Assembly (NCBI GenBank): GCA_017881915.1
Contig: JADGQK010000018.1
Location: 1 to 39,724, forward strand
Length of the DNA: 39,724 bases
Origin: Chloroflexota bacterium
GTDB taxonomy: Bacteria; Chloroflexota; Limnocylindria; Limnocylindrales; CSP1-4
Direction: 5' to 3'
Shown here: piece after piece, positions 14,245-23,680 of the stretch
Numbering within the stretch: position 1 is the stretch's first letter
Layout: each line of letters starts with the position of its first letter
The notes under the pieces: generated by a model
The model's database searches: none
What the model was told of the DNA's origin: nothing
The model's input: the letters and a program-made list of their open reading frames with translations, nothing else
Translations under genes and position numbers: made by a program

Positions 14245-15642
14245 CTAGGCGTTCGCCTCGAGGCCCTTGGTCAGCTTGGCCAGGAACTCGGCGTTCGACT
14301 CCGTCTTCGACAGGCGGTTGAGCAGGAGCTCGATCCCCTCGTTCGTGCCGACGGCCGACAGCATTCGGCGCATCGTCCAGACCATCTTCAGGGTGCCTTC
14401 CTCAAGCAGGAGCTCCTCACGCCGGGTGCCTGAGCGCTGGACGTCGATCGCCGGGAAGATCCGCTTCTCGGCCAGCTTGCGTTCGAGGATCAGCTCGGAG
14501 TTGCCGGTCCCCTTGAACTCCTCGTAGATCACGTCGTCCATCCGCGAGCCGGTCTCGACCAAGCAGGTCCCGATGATCGTCAGGGAGCCGCCCTCTTCGA
14601 TATTCCGGGCGGCGCCGAAGAACCGCTTCGGGGGATATAGCGCGATCGGGTCGATCCCGCCGGACAGGGTCCGGCCGCTGGGCGGCAGGGCCAGGTTGTA
14701 GGCCCGGGCCAGGCGGGTGATCGAGTCGAGCAGGATCACGACGTCCCGGCCGCTCTCCACCTGGCGCTTGGCGATCTCGAGGGCCATCTCGGCGACATGG
14801 GTGTGGTTCTCGGTCGGCTCATCGAAGGTGGAGCTGATCACCTCGCCCTTGACGCTGCGGCGCATGTCGGTGACCTCCTCGGGACGCTCGCCGATCAGGG
14901 CGACCATCAGGAGGATCTCTGGGTAGTTCGTCGAGATGCCGTTGGCGATGTGCTTGAGCAGCATCGTCTTGCCGGCTTTCGGCGGGCTGACGATCAGGGC
15001 GCGCTGACCCTTGCCCAGTGGGTTGACCAGGTTGACCAGGCGCTGGCTGAGGTTCTTGGGGTCCGACTCGAGGTTGATCAACTCGTCCGGGTGGATCGGG
15101 GTCATGTCCCCGAAGTGCGGACGGTGGCGGGCGGTCTCGGGATCCAGGCCATTGACCGAATCGACCCGCAGCAGCCCGAAGTACTTCTCGGCCTCGCGCG
15201 GCGTGCGCACGGCGCCCGACACGCGGTCACCAATCCGCAGGCCAAACCGGCGGACCTGGCTCGAGCTGACGTAGACATCCTCAGGGCTGGGCAGCAGCCC
15301 GTGCCGGCGCATGAAGCCGAAGCCCTCGTCGACCACATCGAGGATACCGGTCGCGTAGGCGAGGCCCGCGCGCTCGGTCTGGCGCTGGAGAATCCGGTCC
15401 ATGAGCTCTTCGCGCCGGTCCGCGGGGACCGCCTCGATCTCGAGCTCGCGGCCGATCGTCCGGAGCTCCTTCTCGCTCATCTCGCGCAGGTCGGCGATGG
15501 CGAGATCGTTGCGGCCGCGGGCCGCCTCGGCTTCGGCCTGCTCATCGAAGTCGGTCACCGGCGGGCGAGGGGCATTGGGGCGGCGGCGGGTGCGCCGGTT
15601 GCGGGAGCGCGGATCGCGCGGGTCGGGGCCGATTGCAGGCAT
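14245..15642 (-). CDS. rho: Transcription termination factor Rho
   Basis: A 465-aa Rho from ATG 15642. After a basic, disordered 30-residue leader come the N-terminal helix bundle ([19 protein letters not shown]), the cold-shock-like primary RNA site ([38 protein letters not shown]) and the RecA-like motor with Walker [12 protein letters not shown] near residues 219-229, [16 protein letters not shown] (Walker B), the Q-loop [12 protein letters not shown] and [19 protein letters not shown]. All motor motifs are present. It lacks the large N-terminal insertion typical of Actinomycetota. It is transcribed alone from a good promoter at 15742-15770, leaving an approximately 95-nt leader in which autoregulation is possible. 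Confidence 0.96.
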   Translation of the reverse strand: MPAIGPDPRDPRSRNRRTRRRPNAPRPPVTDFDEQAEAEAARGRNDLAIADLREMSEKELRTIGRELEIEAVPADRREELMDRILQRQTERAGLAYATGILDVVDEGFGFMRRHGLLPSPEDVYVSSSQVRRFGLRIGDRVSGAVRTPREAEKYFGLLRVDSVNGLDPETARHRPHFGDMTPIHPDELINLESDPKNLSQRLVNLVNPLGKGQRALIVSPPKAGKTMLLKHIANGISTNYPEILLMVALIGERPEEVTDMRRSVKGEVISSTFDEPTENHTHVAEMALEIAKRQVESGRDVVILLDSITRLARAYNLALPPSGRTLSGGIDPIALYPPKRFFGAARNIEEGGSLTIIGTCLVETGSRMDDVIYEEFKGTGNSELILERKLAEKRIFPAIDVQRSGTRREELLLEEGTLKMVWTMRRMLSAVGTNEGIELLLNRLSKTESNAEFLAKLTKGLEANA

Positions 15643-15741
15643 CAGGTAGGGGTCACCAGTGAAAAGGGGTCACACAGGAATAGTTCCGGGGCGCTCGCGC
15701 GGAATCTCTATTCCGGCGGCAGCCGAGGTGGGAACACTTGG

Positions 15742-15770
15742 AGGATAGCCGCCCGATCGAGCGACGTCAA
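15742..15770 (-). promoter_or_regulatory. Promoter of rho
   Basis: On the minus strand: -35 TTGACG (15765-15770), an exact 17-base spacer and -10 TATCCT (15742-15747). Transcription would start near 15735, about 95 nt before the rho start codon. This is the best match to the sigma70 consensus in the window. Confidence 0.65.
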
Positions 15771-15855
15771 CGGGGCAGATTCGGGCCCTGTGGCTCGCGG
15801 CGCGGTCGAGGCCGAACGTCGCCGCAGCGTCCGTTCGTGTCAAGCACCTGGCCGG

Positions 15856-15912
15856 CCGCCTGGCCCCGGCCGCGTTGCCTGGCCCCGGCCGCCTTGCCTA
15901 GCCCCGTCCGCC
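15856..15912 (+). repeat. Imperfect 19-bp tandem repeat, about three units
   Basis: A partial unit at 15856-15870 is followed by a full unit at 15871-15889 (CGCGTTGCCTGGCCCCGGC) and a diverged unit at 15890-15908 (CGCCTTGCCTAGCCCCGTC). It lies upstream of the rho promoter in non-coding sequence. Slippage during replication is the simplest origin. Confidence 0.55.
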
Positions 15913-16040
15913 ACGCGCGCCCTCGGCGTGAGTCCACATGACCGCAAACCGCGCGATTCGCGCGGGCTCGTCGCGTGGGGGCCGAGCGCGTCCGGCCGCT
16001 GCGCTGCCGGCGGGCAGGCCGAGCGTCGTCTTGGCTGTTG

Positions 16041-16050
16041 TGTGCGCACA
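16041..16050. repeat. 10-bp perfect palindrome TGTGCGCACA
   Basis: A perfect dyad in the non-coding region between transaldolase and rho. It has the form of a dimeric regulator site, but there is no promoter element within 100 bases to support that. Confidence 0.3.
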
Positions 16051-16127
16051 GAACACCAAAGGGCCTGCTTCCAGGTTCTGACGACCCGGGCGAGGCGAAG
16101 AATCCCGAGAAATGTGCTCGGCTGAGC

Positions 16128-16158
16128 GTGGCTGGGGACAAATTCCAGGCCCAGCCAC
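16128..16158 (-). repeat. 9-bp inverted repeat in the transaldolase-rho gap
   Basis: GTGGCTGGG (16128-16136) pairs perfectly with CCCAGCCAC (16150-16158) across a 13-base loop. It lies about 250 nt downstream of the transaldolase stop, too far to be its simple terminator. It may be part of a structured RNA. Confidence 0.4.
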
Positions 16159-16404
16159 GGCTGGAACAACCGCAGGGCGACCGTCGCGAGCCCGAAACTG
16201 CTGTCTTGTTGTTGTGGGTGCACGCGTCGACAAACTGGGCCGGTCGTGCCCGCAACCACCATCGCGACCGCGACCGGGCGACCTCCTGCCTGAATCTGCC
16301 GCTCGTGAATTGCCTCGAACCGGACTGGATCCGACGGCGGGATCTTCTGCTGCCAGGAGCCGCGCCGCAGGCCCCGGCCGGCCCTCCGCGGTCGGCTGCC
16401 GCAC

Positions 16405-17067
16405 CTACGACTTGGCGGCGGCTGAGGCGCGGGCCTTGGCCCAGTCTTCCTTGAAGCGAACGATGCCCGAGTCGGTCAACGGGTGGTGGATCATCATCTG
16501 CAGGATCTTGAACGGGACCGTCGCGACGTGGGCCCCGGCCAGGGCGGCCTGGGTGACGTGGAGCGGGTGGCGGATCGAGGCGGCCAGGACCTCGGCGTCG
16601 AGCTCGTGGATCGCGACGATCTCGACGAGCTCCCGGACGCAGGTCATGCCGTCCTCGTTGATGTCGTCGAGCCGGCCGACGAAGGGACTCAACAGGCTGG
16701 CCCCGGCCTTGGCGGCGAGGAGGCCCTGGTTGGCCGAGAAGATCAGGGTGCAGTTCGTCTTGATGCCCTCGTCGGCGAAGCGACTGATCGCCTCCAGGCC
16801 GTTCTCGCTCATCGCCACCTTGACCACGATGTTTGGGGCGATCTTGGCGAAATGGCGACCCTCGGTCAGCATCCCTTCAACGTCGTCGGCGATCACCTCG
16901 GCCGAGACCGGTCCGGAGGTGATCTTGCAGACCTCGGCCAGGATCTCGTCGTACGAGCCGCCGACCTTGGCGTACAGGCTCGGGTTGGTTGTCACTCCGT
17001 CGAGGACGCCCCAGCGGGCCGCCTGGCGGATCTCGTCGATTTCGGCGGTGTCGAGGAAGAGCTTCAC
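16405..17067 (-). CDS. tal: Small-type transaldolase (TalC/FSA subfamily)
   Basis: A GTG at 17067, with GGAG eight bases upstream, gives 220 residues, the length of the compact transaldolase/fructose-6-phosphate aldolase subfamily rather than the 310-380 residue forms. Family motifs: MKLFLDTAEIDEIRQAA, GVLDGVTTNPSL, the Schiff-base lysine in NIVVKVAM (Lys83), TNCTLIFSANQGLLAAKAGA, SPFVGRLDDI and ATVPFKILQMMIHHPLTD. It moves a dihydroxyacetone unit between sugar phosphates in the non-oxidative pentose phosphate pathway. Whether it acts as transaldolase or F6P aldolase cannot be settled from sequence. It follows pyrG by 98 nt on the same strand, far from the other pentose phosphate genes at 28.7-36.8 kb. 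Confidence 0.92.
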   Translation of the reverse strand: MKLFLDTAEIDEIRQAARWGVLDGVTTNPSLYAKVGGSYDEILAEVCKITSGPVSAEVIADDVEGMLTEGRHFAKIAPNIVVKVAMSENGLEAISRFADEGIKTNCTLIFSANQGLLAAKAGASLLSPFVGRLDDINEDGMTCVRELVEIVAIHELDAEVLAASIRHPLHVTQAALAGAHVATVPFKILQMMIHHPLTDSGIVRFKEDWAKARASAAAKS

Positions 17068-17165
17068 GGGTCAACTCCGGGGCTGTGGAGCGGGTAGTCG
17101 GTCGATGCCGGCAGGGTGACCCGCGGGATCTTCGGATTCGGACGTGATTCTACGCTCGCCCGGAG

Positions 17166-18934
<1,769 letters not shown>

Positions 18935-18985
18935 TCCGGGCGGTCGCGGATCACCTATCCGGCAGGTCAGCCGTCGGCCGGCGGG

Positions 18986-19903
18986 TCAGTCGTGGGCCGG
19001 CGGTCGCACGGCGTCGGGAGGATCCTGGACTCCCTCGCCCCAGACTTCCGGGCCGCAGAAGATCGGGTGGGCCACCGGAGCCGGGAACGCCCGGGCCGGT
19101 TCCCGCCGCCAGACCTCAAGTCGCTCGTTGAGCCAGGCGTGAATCTCGGCGAACTCGGTCCAGCGCTCGAACGGCCAGCTGTTGGCCAGGCAGATCGGGA
19201 CGAGGGAGCGCTTGGCGAAGATCACGTCGGCGTAACCGGCTGCATAGCGGTCGCTTTCACCATCGCCGACGAACACGACGGCCCGCCCGGCCGCCTGGTG
19301 GTCAAGGACCCGCTGGCGTTTGCAGGTCCCGCACACGCCACAGCCAGGATGGCCGTTGGGCCAGCTGATCCGCCCCCGGCGGCCCTCGAACGTGGTCCGG
19401 GCGCTCACGATCGGCAGGTCGGCCAGGCCGAGCCGGGCGAGGGCCGGACCGATGAAGAAGCCGAAGCCGTCGCTGACGACCTCGACCGGGATCCCCGCCG
19501 CGGCTGCTCGCCGCGCGAACGGCGCGAAACCGGGATCGTGGGGCTGGGCCGCGGCGGTGGCCAGGAGCTCCGCCTCGGTCGCCTGGACCAGCGTGATCTC
19601 CCATTCCATCAGCCGTCGCGAACCCATCCGGCCGGCGTCGTAGATCGCGGCGATCCGCTCCCAGTCGGCGTGCGAGACGTGCTCGGCCATGATCGTGTCG
19701 GAGACGTCCGTCAGGGCGATCGTGCCGTCGTAGTCGACCAGGATGGCGACCGGCGGCTGGCCCGGAGCGAGCGACTCGACCGGCGGGGCGGCACCCAGCG
19801 GCCGGGCCGTGGCGAGCCCGCCGGGCGTGATGACGCCCGGCGCGTTCGTCGCGTCGGGCGTCATCCGAGCGAAGTCTGGTGTGGCCGGTCCGGACTCGGC
19901 CAC
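18986..19903 (-). CDS. HAD-superfamily phosphatase (MtnX-like)
   Basis: Up to 305 residues from GTG 19903, with ATG 19864 as an alternative. The first 50 residues are disordered and may not be translated. The HAD core has motif I ILVDYDGTIALTDVSDTI, motif II VVSDGFGF, and motif III/IV KRSL... with VFVGDGESDRYAAGYAD. A Cys cluster (CGVCGTCKRQ) in the cap region is a feature of MtnX-like phosphatases, which act on 2-hydroxy-3-keto-5-methylthiopentenyl-1-phosphate in methionine salvage. No other salvage gene is nearby, so the substrate is uncertain. It lies 31 nt downstream of the small membrane protein gene and may share the ABC-cluster transcript. Confidence 0.78.
   Translation of the reverse strand: MAESGPATPDFARMTPDATNAPGVITPGGLATARPLGAAPPVESLAPGQPPVAILVDYDGTIALTDVSDTIMAEHVSHADWERIAAIYDAGRMGSRRLMEWEITLVQATEAELLATAAAQPHDPGFAPFARRAAAAGIPVEVVSDGFGFFIGPALARLGLADLPIVSARTTFEGRRGRISWPNGHPGCGVCGTCKRQRVLDHQAAGRAVVFVGDGESDRYAAGYADVIFAKRSLVPICLANSWPFERWTEFAEIHAWLNERLEVWRREPARAFPAPVAHPIFCGPEVWGEGVQDPPDAVRPPAHD
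19819..19842 (-). repeat. 10-bp hairpin at the 5' end of the HAD phosphatase gene
   Basis: Positions 19819-19828 pair perfectly with 19833-19842 across a GATG loop. If the gene starts at GTG 19903 or ATG 19864 it lies within codons for the disordered N-terminus. If the true start is further in, it is a leader or terminator hairpin between this gene and the upstream small membrane protein. Confidence 0.4.
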
Positions 19904-19934
19904 TGGCCGGACCCGGACGCCGGCGGTTGGTTGG

Positions 19935-20090
19935 TCAGGTGCCTTCCTGGTCGAGGACCAGCGATTCCTCGTCCGACTCCTCGGTCAGCTTGAGCCACAC
20001 GAACAGGCCGGCCAGGATGACCAGCGGGATGACGATCAGTGCACCGAGGGTGACCCCGAGTGCCACTGCAACTGTCTTGAGTGCCTTCAT
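19935..20090 (-). CDS. 51-residue single-pass membrane protein
   Basis: An ATG at 20090 preceded by a strong GGGAGG ribosome-binding site encodes 51 residues, ending at TGA 19935-19937. The sequence starts with a short basic end (MKALKTV), continues with about 27 hydrophobic residues (ALGVTLGALIVIPLVILAG), and finishes with an acidic tail (TEESDEESLVLDQEGT). This predicts one transmembrane helix; the positive-inside rule puts the N-terminus in the cytoplasm and the acidic tail outside. It starts 16 nt after the stop of the 176-aa gene upstream. I recognise no family. The ribosome-binding site, tight spacing and coherent topology make it a real gene despite its size. It may be a small regulatory or stabilising partner of the ABC transporter or of the 176-aa protein. 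Confidence 0.75.
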   Translation of the reverse strand: MKALKTVAVALGVTLGALIVIPLVILAGLFVWLKLTEESDEESLVLDQEGT

Positions 20091-20106
20091 GGTCGGTACC
20101 TCCCGA

Positions 20107-20637
20107 TTAACTCTTCTTGTCGCCCGGGCCGGTCTTGGCCGCGGCCCGGGTTTCGCGCAGTGCCGGACCGCCGGCGATCATTGACTCCACGTCCTCCTTG
20201 GTGAACTCGGACAGGACGTGCTTGCTCCCGGTCTGGGACGACATCAACAGGCGGACGACGAACGCACCCTCCTGCTCGAAGAAGAACGTGTCCTTCGGCT
20301 TCTGCTCGTCCATGTAGCGCCCGAGCACCCGGAACGCCTTCTCATAGTAGCCCGCTTTGGACCAGTCTTCCGAAGCCTGCCGGTTGCGCCGGGCAACGGC
20401 CTCTTCCATGAACCGGGCGATATCGTCGTCCAGGAAGGTCAGGGTCTCCTTCGTCTGGCTACCCATGGACTCGCCCCAGCCGCTGGCCGAGCCGACCGTG
20501 ACCAGGCCCTGGACGATGAACCCGTCAGGCGCTTCGGCGAGCAGGACCTCACGCATCCCGCGCTGATCGAGGAACGCTCCAATCGAGCGGAAGACCTCCT
20601 CGAAATCCTGGCGGGGAGACCCCTCGTAGATCCGCAT
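20107..20637 (-). CDS. Conserved-looking protein of unknown function (176 aa)
   Basis: An ATG at 20637 with GGGAGG upstream. The protein is soluble and mixed alpha/beta, with no signal peptide or transmembrane helix. It has a hydrophobic core pattern (FRSIGAFLDQRGMREVLLAEAPDGFIVQGLV), a charged helical middle (DDDIARFMEEAVARRNRQA, YYEKAFRVLGRYMDEQ), a strand-rich part (DTFFFEQEGAFVVRLLM) and a Lys-rich tail. I do not recognise the family. It starts 17 nt after the second ABC permease and precedes the 51-residue membrane protein by 16 nt, so all are likely co-transcribed. Confidence 0.75.
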   Translation of the reverse strand: MRIYEGSPRQDFEEVFRSIGAFLDQRGMREVLLAEAPDGFIVQGLVTVGSASGWGESMGSQTKETLTFLDDDIARFMEEAVARRNRQASEDWSKAGYYEKAFRVLGRYMDEQKPKDTFFFEQEGAFVVRLLMSSQTGSKHVLSEFTKEDVESMIAGGPALRETRAAAKTGPGDKKS

Positions 20638-20654
20638 TCGGCCTCCCTGTCATC

Positions 20655-21593
20655 TCAGGACCCGGTGGTTCGATCAATCAGGCCACGATCCCTGGCCCGT
20701 CCCTCGCCAACCCGGAAGAGGATCGCTGAAGCGAGTGTAACGACGGCCCCGGTGGCCAGCAAGACGAGCACGATCTGGAGGTCGTTCGGGTTGACCTCGC
20801 CGGAAAGGCGCAGCCAGGCCGAGCCGGTCCCGCCGATCGAGCTTGGCCCCCCGGGAAAGAGGGCCTGTCGGATGCCGGCGATCCACCACGTGAGCGGGCT
20901 GAGCAGGCCGAGGAGCTGGAGCGGATCGGGCAGGACCGAGAGCGGAAAGACCGCGCCGACGACGAGGAAGAGGGCGCCGGCCACGGCCTCCGGGTAGGTC
21001 CACGAATCCTGCCGGGTCTGGAGGCAGATCGCCGCCATCACCACGCCCAGGGCGCTGATCGTGGCGAGGCCGAGGACGAGGACGGCCAGGAGCAGCGGCC
21101 AGTCGATCGCCCCCGGATCGAACGGGACGCCCAGGACGAGGACGCCGGCCGCCAGGGTGATCCCGGCGCCCATCGCCCCGACCGCGAGCCGGGCGATCCC
21201 CCGGCCGAGCAGGACGACCACGAACGAGCTCGGGCTGACGTAGATGTACTTGAGCATCCGGTAGCGCTCGCGGTCGTCGAGGACGGCCCAGGCCAGGCCG
21301 GCGATCCCACTCACGACCAGTGACCAAAGCGCGCTGCCCACGATCACGAACGGGCGGAGGGCCTGGCCGGCCGGCCCGGCGATCACCTGGAGCATGAACA
21401 CGAGGATCAGGGCCGAGGCCAGCGGCTTGGCCACCGAGTAGATGAAGAAGAGGACCGGGTCGGTCCAGTTCGCCTCCATCTTCCAGCCCAGCGCCACTGC
21501 CGTCCGGAAGCTGCGGAACAGGTCGGCCCTGCCCTGGCCACGGGTTCGAGCCGGGTCGAAGCGCTCGTCCCTGCCAATCGTTGCCTCGATCAT
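20655..21593 (-). CDS. ABC-2 type transporter permease (second permease)
   Basis: A 312-aa polytopic protein with about six transmembrane helices, starting at ATG 21593 in an ATGA overlap with the upstream permease gene. After a 35-residue cytoplasmic N-terminus come helices including FFIYSVAKPLASALILVFML, a short coupling region (RERYRMLKYIYVSPSSFVVVLLGRGIAR) typical of ABC-2 permeases, and VAGALFLVVGAVFPLSVLPDPLQLLGLLSPLTWWIAGIRQALF, which matches the conserved late segment of DrrB/NodJ-like permeases. Together with the permease and ATPase upstream it forms a heterodimeric exporter; the substrate is unknown. Confidence 0.87.
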   Translation of the reverse strand: MIEATIGRDERFDPARTRGQGRADLFRSFRTAVALGWKMEANWTDPVLFFIYSVAKPLASALILVFMLQVIAGPAGQALRPFVIVGSALWSLVVSGIAGLAWAVLDDRERYRMLKYIYVSPSSFVVVLLGRGIARLAVGAMGAGITLAAGVLVLGVPFDPGAIDWPLLLAVLVLGLATISALGVVMAAICLQTRQDSWTYPEAVAGALFLVVGAVFPLSVLPDPLQLLGLLSPLTWWIAGIRQALFPGGPSSIGGTGSAWLRLSGEVNPNDLQIVLVLLATGAVVTLASAILFRVGEGRARDRGLIDRTTGS

Positions 21594-22516
21594 CGCCAGC
21601 GCACCGTGAGCCGCCCTTCCCGCCGCGCCCGCTCCTCCATCGAGTGGAGGAGGATTCGGGCGAGTCCGACGAAGATCACGGTCATCGCCACCAGGATGAG
21701 GGTCTCGATCCAGGGTTCCGGGGTCCCGGTCACGCCGGTCGAGGCGAAGGCCAGCTGGCGCATCGCGTCAAGGCCAACCGCGAGCGGGATCAGCGCGATC
21801 GCCACGGCGCCGAGCAGGCCCAGCCGTCCGACCGGGAAGTTGAGGCCCGACACAAAATAGACCGGCTCGATCATCAGCTGGGTCATGTGCCAGGCCTCGC
21901 GGCCCCACATCAGGAACAGGCTGGCCAGCATCATCCCGAAGCCGTACAACGCGGCCAGGGTGAGGATGAACACGGCGATCAACAGGCCCCACTGGCTCAC
22001 GCTGAAGGTGACGCCGTAGACGACCGTGGCGACGAGCAGGACGACGGCCGCCCGGGTCGAGCTCATCACGAGGCCGCCCACGGCCATCCCGAAGAGGACG
22101 CTCATCACGTTCATCGGGGCAGCGAAGTAGAGCTCGAGGTTGCCCTGGTCCTTCTCCCAGTAAAGCTGGGCGGCCATCATCCACACGACGTTGAGCCAGA
22201 AGGCGGTCATCGCCCCGCCCAGGACCACGAACCCGATGTAGGCCTGCGGTGCATCCAGGGCGCGATAGACGAACACGAAGGACGAGGTCGTCAGGAACGG
22301 CAGGAGCATCTCGAAGAGGACCCAGGACGGCTCGCGGGTGAGGCCCCGGATCCGGGGATAGGCCCGGCCGACCACCGAGCGCAGGTTGTTGGCAATGACC
22401 TGCCGCGGCGTCCAGCTGGCGGCCTCGCGCGGCCCGGCCGTCGGCCGGCCGACGAACGCTGGCAGGACCGGGGCGGCGAGCGCCGGGCGGGGTTGGCCGG
22501 CGCCGGGAGCCGTCAT
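21590..22516 (-). CDS. ABC-2 type transporter permease (first permease)
   Basis: A 308-aa protein, ATG 22516, overlapping the ATPase stop by four bases. A Pro/Ala-rich cytoplasmic leader (about 50 residues) precedes six predicted helices. The coupling loop is AQLYWEKDQGNLELYFAAPMNVMSVLFG, and the late helix pair contains MTQLMIEPVYFVSGLNFPVGRLGLLGAVAIALIPLAVGLDAMRQ, the region that carries the ABC-2 signature. It ends with a basic tail. It differs clearly from the second permease, so the exporter is a heterodimer. Lipid, polysaccharide or drug export is possible; nothing nearby decides. Confidence 0.87.
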   Translation of the reverse strand: MTAPGAGQPRPALAAPVLPAFVGRPTAGPREAASWTPRQVIANNLRSVVGRAYPRIRGLTREPSWVLFEMLLPFLTTSSFVFVYRALDAPQAYIGFVVLGGAMTAFWLNVVWMMAAQLYWEKDQGNLELYFAAPMNVMSVLFGMAVGGLVMSSTRAAVVLLVATVVYGVTFSVSQWGLLIAVFILTLAALYGFGMMLASLFLMWGREAWHMTQLMIEPVYFVSGLNFPVGRLGLLGAVAIALIPLAVGLDAMRQLAFASTGVTGTPEPWIETLILVAMTVIFVGLARILLHSMEERARREGRLTVRWR

Positions 22517-23643
22517 CGGTTCGCCTCCTCGGGCTCGGGCTGACCGGCTTCGTGCGGTTCGACCGCCCGCCGGGGGGGCTGCTCGGGATCGCCCTCGTCG
22601 TCGAAGCCGCGGCCCACCAGCTCGACGAAGACGTCCTCCAGGCTCGGCTCCGATTTCGCCAGGGCGACGATGTGGGCGTCGAGTCCGTCGAGCGCGGCGA
22701 CGACCCCGGCCAGCGCCGAATCCTGGTGCAGGACGAGGTTGATCGCGACGGTCGGGCGCGCCGCGCTGTTCGCGTCGGCCCGAACCGGGGTTGCTGCGAC
22801 CGCCGACAGGACGCCGGGCAGGCGGGCGAGGCTGGCTGGGCCGCCGGTCAGCCGGTCGAGCTCGAGCCGGAAGATCGACTCACGCTGAACGCGCCGCTTC
22901 AATTCGGCTGGACTGCCGATGGCCAGGATCCGGCCCCGATCGACGATTGCGATCCGCTCGCACAGCTCGTCCGCCTCGGCCATGTAGTGGGTGGTCAGCA
23001 GGACCGTCCGGCCGGGCACCGCGGCCCGCCAACCAACCATCAGCTCGCGCACCGCACGGGCAGCCGAAACGTCGAGGCCAAGGGTCGGCTCGTCGAGGAA
23101 GAAGACCCATGGGTCGTTGAGCAGGCCCCGGGCGAAGTTCATCTTCTGGCGCTGGCCGGTCGACAGGGTGCTCACGCGCTGGTTGCGCTGCTCGCCCAGG
23201 CCCACCGCATCGATCAGCTCGTCGACCCGGCGCCAGCCTTCGCGCACCCCCAGGCCGTAGAACTGGCTGAACATCCAGAGCTGCTCACGCGCCTCGAGGA
23301 TCCCGTAGCCCGACTGCTCGCCGCCCGCGACCATGTTCATGATCCGGCGGATCTGCTTGGTCTCACGGGCCACGTCGAAGCCGAAGATCCGGGCCGTCCC
23401 CGCCGAGGGCAGGAGGAGCGTCGTCAGGATCTTGATCAGGGTCGTCTTGCCCGCACCGTTCGGTCCGAGCAGGCCGAAGAACTCGCCCGGGGCGACCTCC
23501 AGGTCGATCCCGGCGAGGGCGATGACATCCTTGGGCCTGGCCTTGTACACCCGGGTGATCCCACGCACGTCGATCGCGGGAGCCTGAATCGAGCCGGACA
23601 CAGCACGGCCTCTGAGGGGTTCGGGGAGGCCCGAGTCTACCAT
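22513..23643 (-). CDS. ABC transporter ATP-binding protein
   Basis: Up to 376 residues from ATG 23643; a GTG in VSGSIQAPAIDVRGI (about residue 15) is an equally sensible start. Walker A is GLLGPNGAGKTTLIKIL, the Q-loop is preserved in RRIMNMVAGGEQSGYG, the signature is STLSTGQRQKMNFARGLL, and Walker B is WVFFLDEPTLGLDVSAAR with TTHYMAEADELCERI as the H-loop. The C-terminal 110 residues form the extra domain seen in DrrA-type ATPases (SEPSLEDVFVELVGRG), ending in an acidic tail. Residues VAGGEQSGYG replace the more common short loop, which could mark a subfamily. It powers the two permeases encoded directly downstream. Confidence 0.9.
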   Translation of the reverse strand: MVDSGLPEPLRGRAVSGSIQAPAIDVRGITRVYKARPKDVIALAGIDLEVAPGEFFGLLGPNGAGKTTLIKILTTLLLPSAGTARIFGFDVARETKQIRRIMNMVAGGEQSGYGILEAREQLWMFSQFYGLGVREGWRRVDELIDAVGLGEQRNQRVSTLSTGQRQKMNFARGLLNDPWVFFLDEPTLGLDVSAARAVRELMVGWRAAVPGRTVLLTTHYMAEADELCERIAIVDRGRILAIGSPAELKRRVQRESIFRLELDRLTGGPASLARLPGVLSAVAATPVRADANSAARPTVAINLVLHQDSALAGVVAALDGLDAHIVALAKSEPSLEDVFVELVGRGFDDEGDPEQPPRRAVEPHEAGQPEPEEANR

Positions 23644-23680
23644 CGCGACACCGGCCCGAACAGGCCTTGTGCCGGGCGCG

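Larger units (their letters stand above)
15643..16404. other. 762-nt non-coding region between transaldolase and rho
   Basis: Several short frames cross this region on both strands, but none has a recognisable domain, a ribosome-binding site or codon use like the neighbours, so I call no gene. It holds the rho promoter (15742-15770), an isolated TTGACA-like -35 on the minus strand (15838-15843), a 19-bp imperfect tandem repeat (15856-15912), a TGTGCGCACA palindrome (16041-16050) and a 9-bp inverted repeat (16128-16158). It is the largest unassigned interval in the window and could contain a small RNA. I recognise no RNase P, tmRNA, SRP or 6S signature. Confidence 0.5.

Noticed and set aside
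14797-16125. Plus-strand open frame of 442 codons opposite rho and its upstream region
   Set aside because: The first part is antisense to rho, and the remainder crosses the rho promoter and tandem repeats with no recognisable domain.
15767-16404. Several minus-strand frames of 140-168 codons between transaldolase and rho
   Set aside because: They overlap each other, lack ribosome-binding sites, have Cys/Arg/Ser-rich composition typical of non-coding GC-rich DNA, and match no family.
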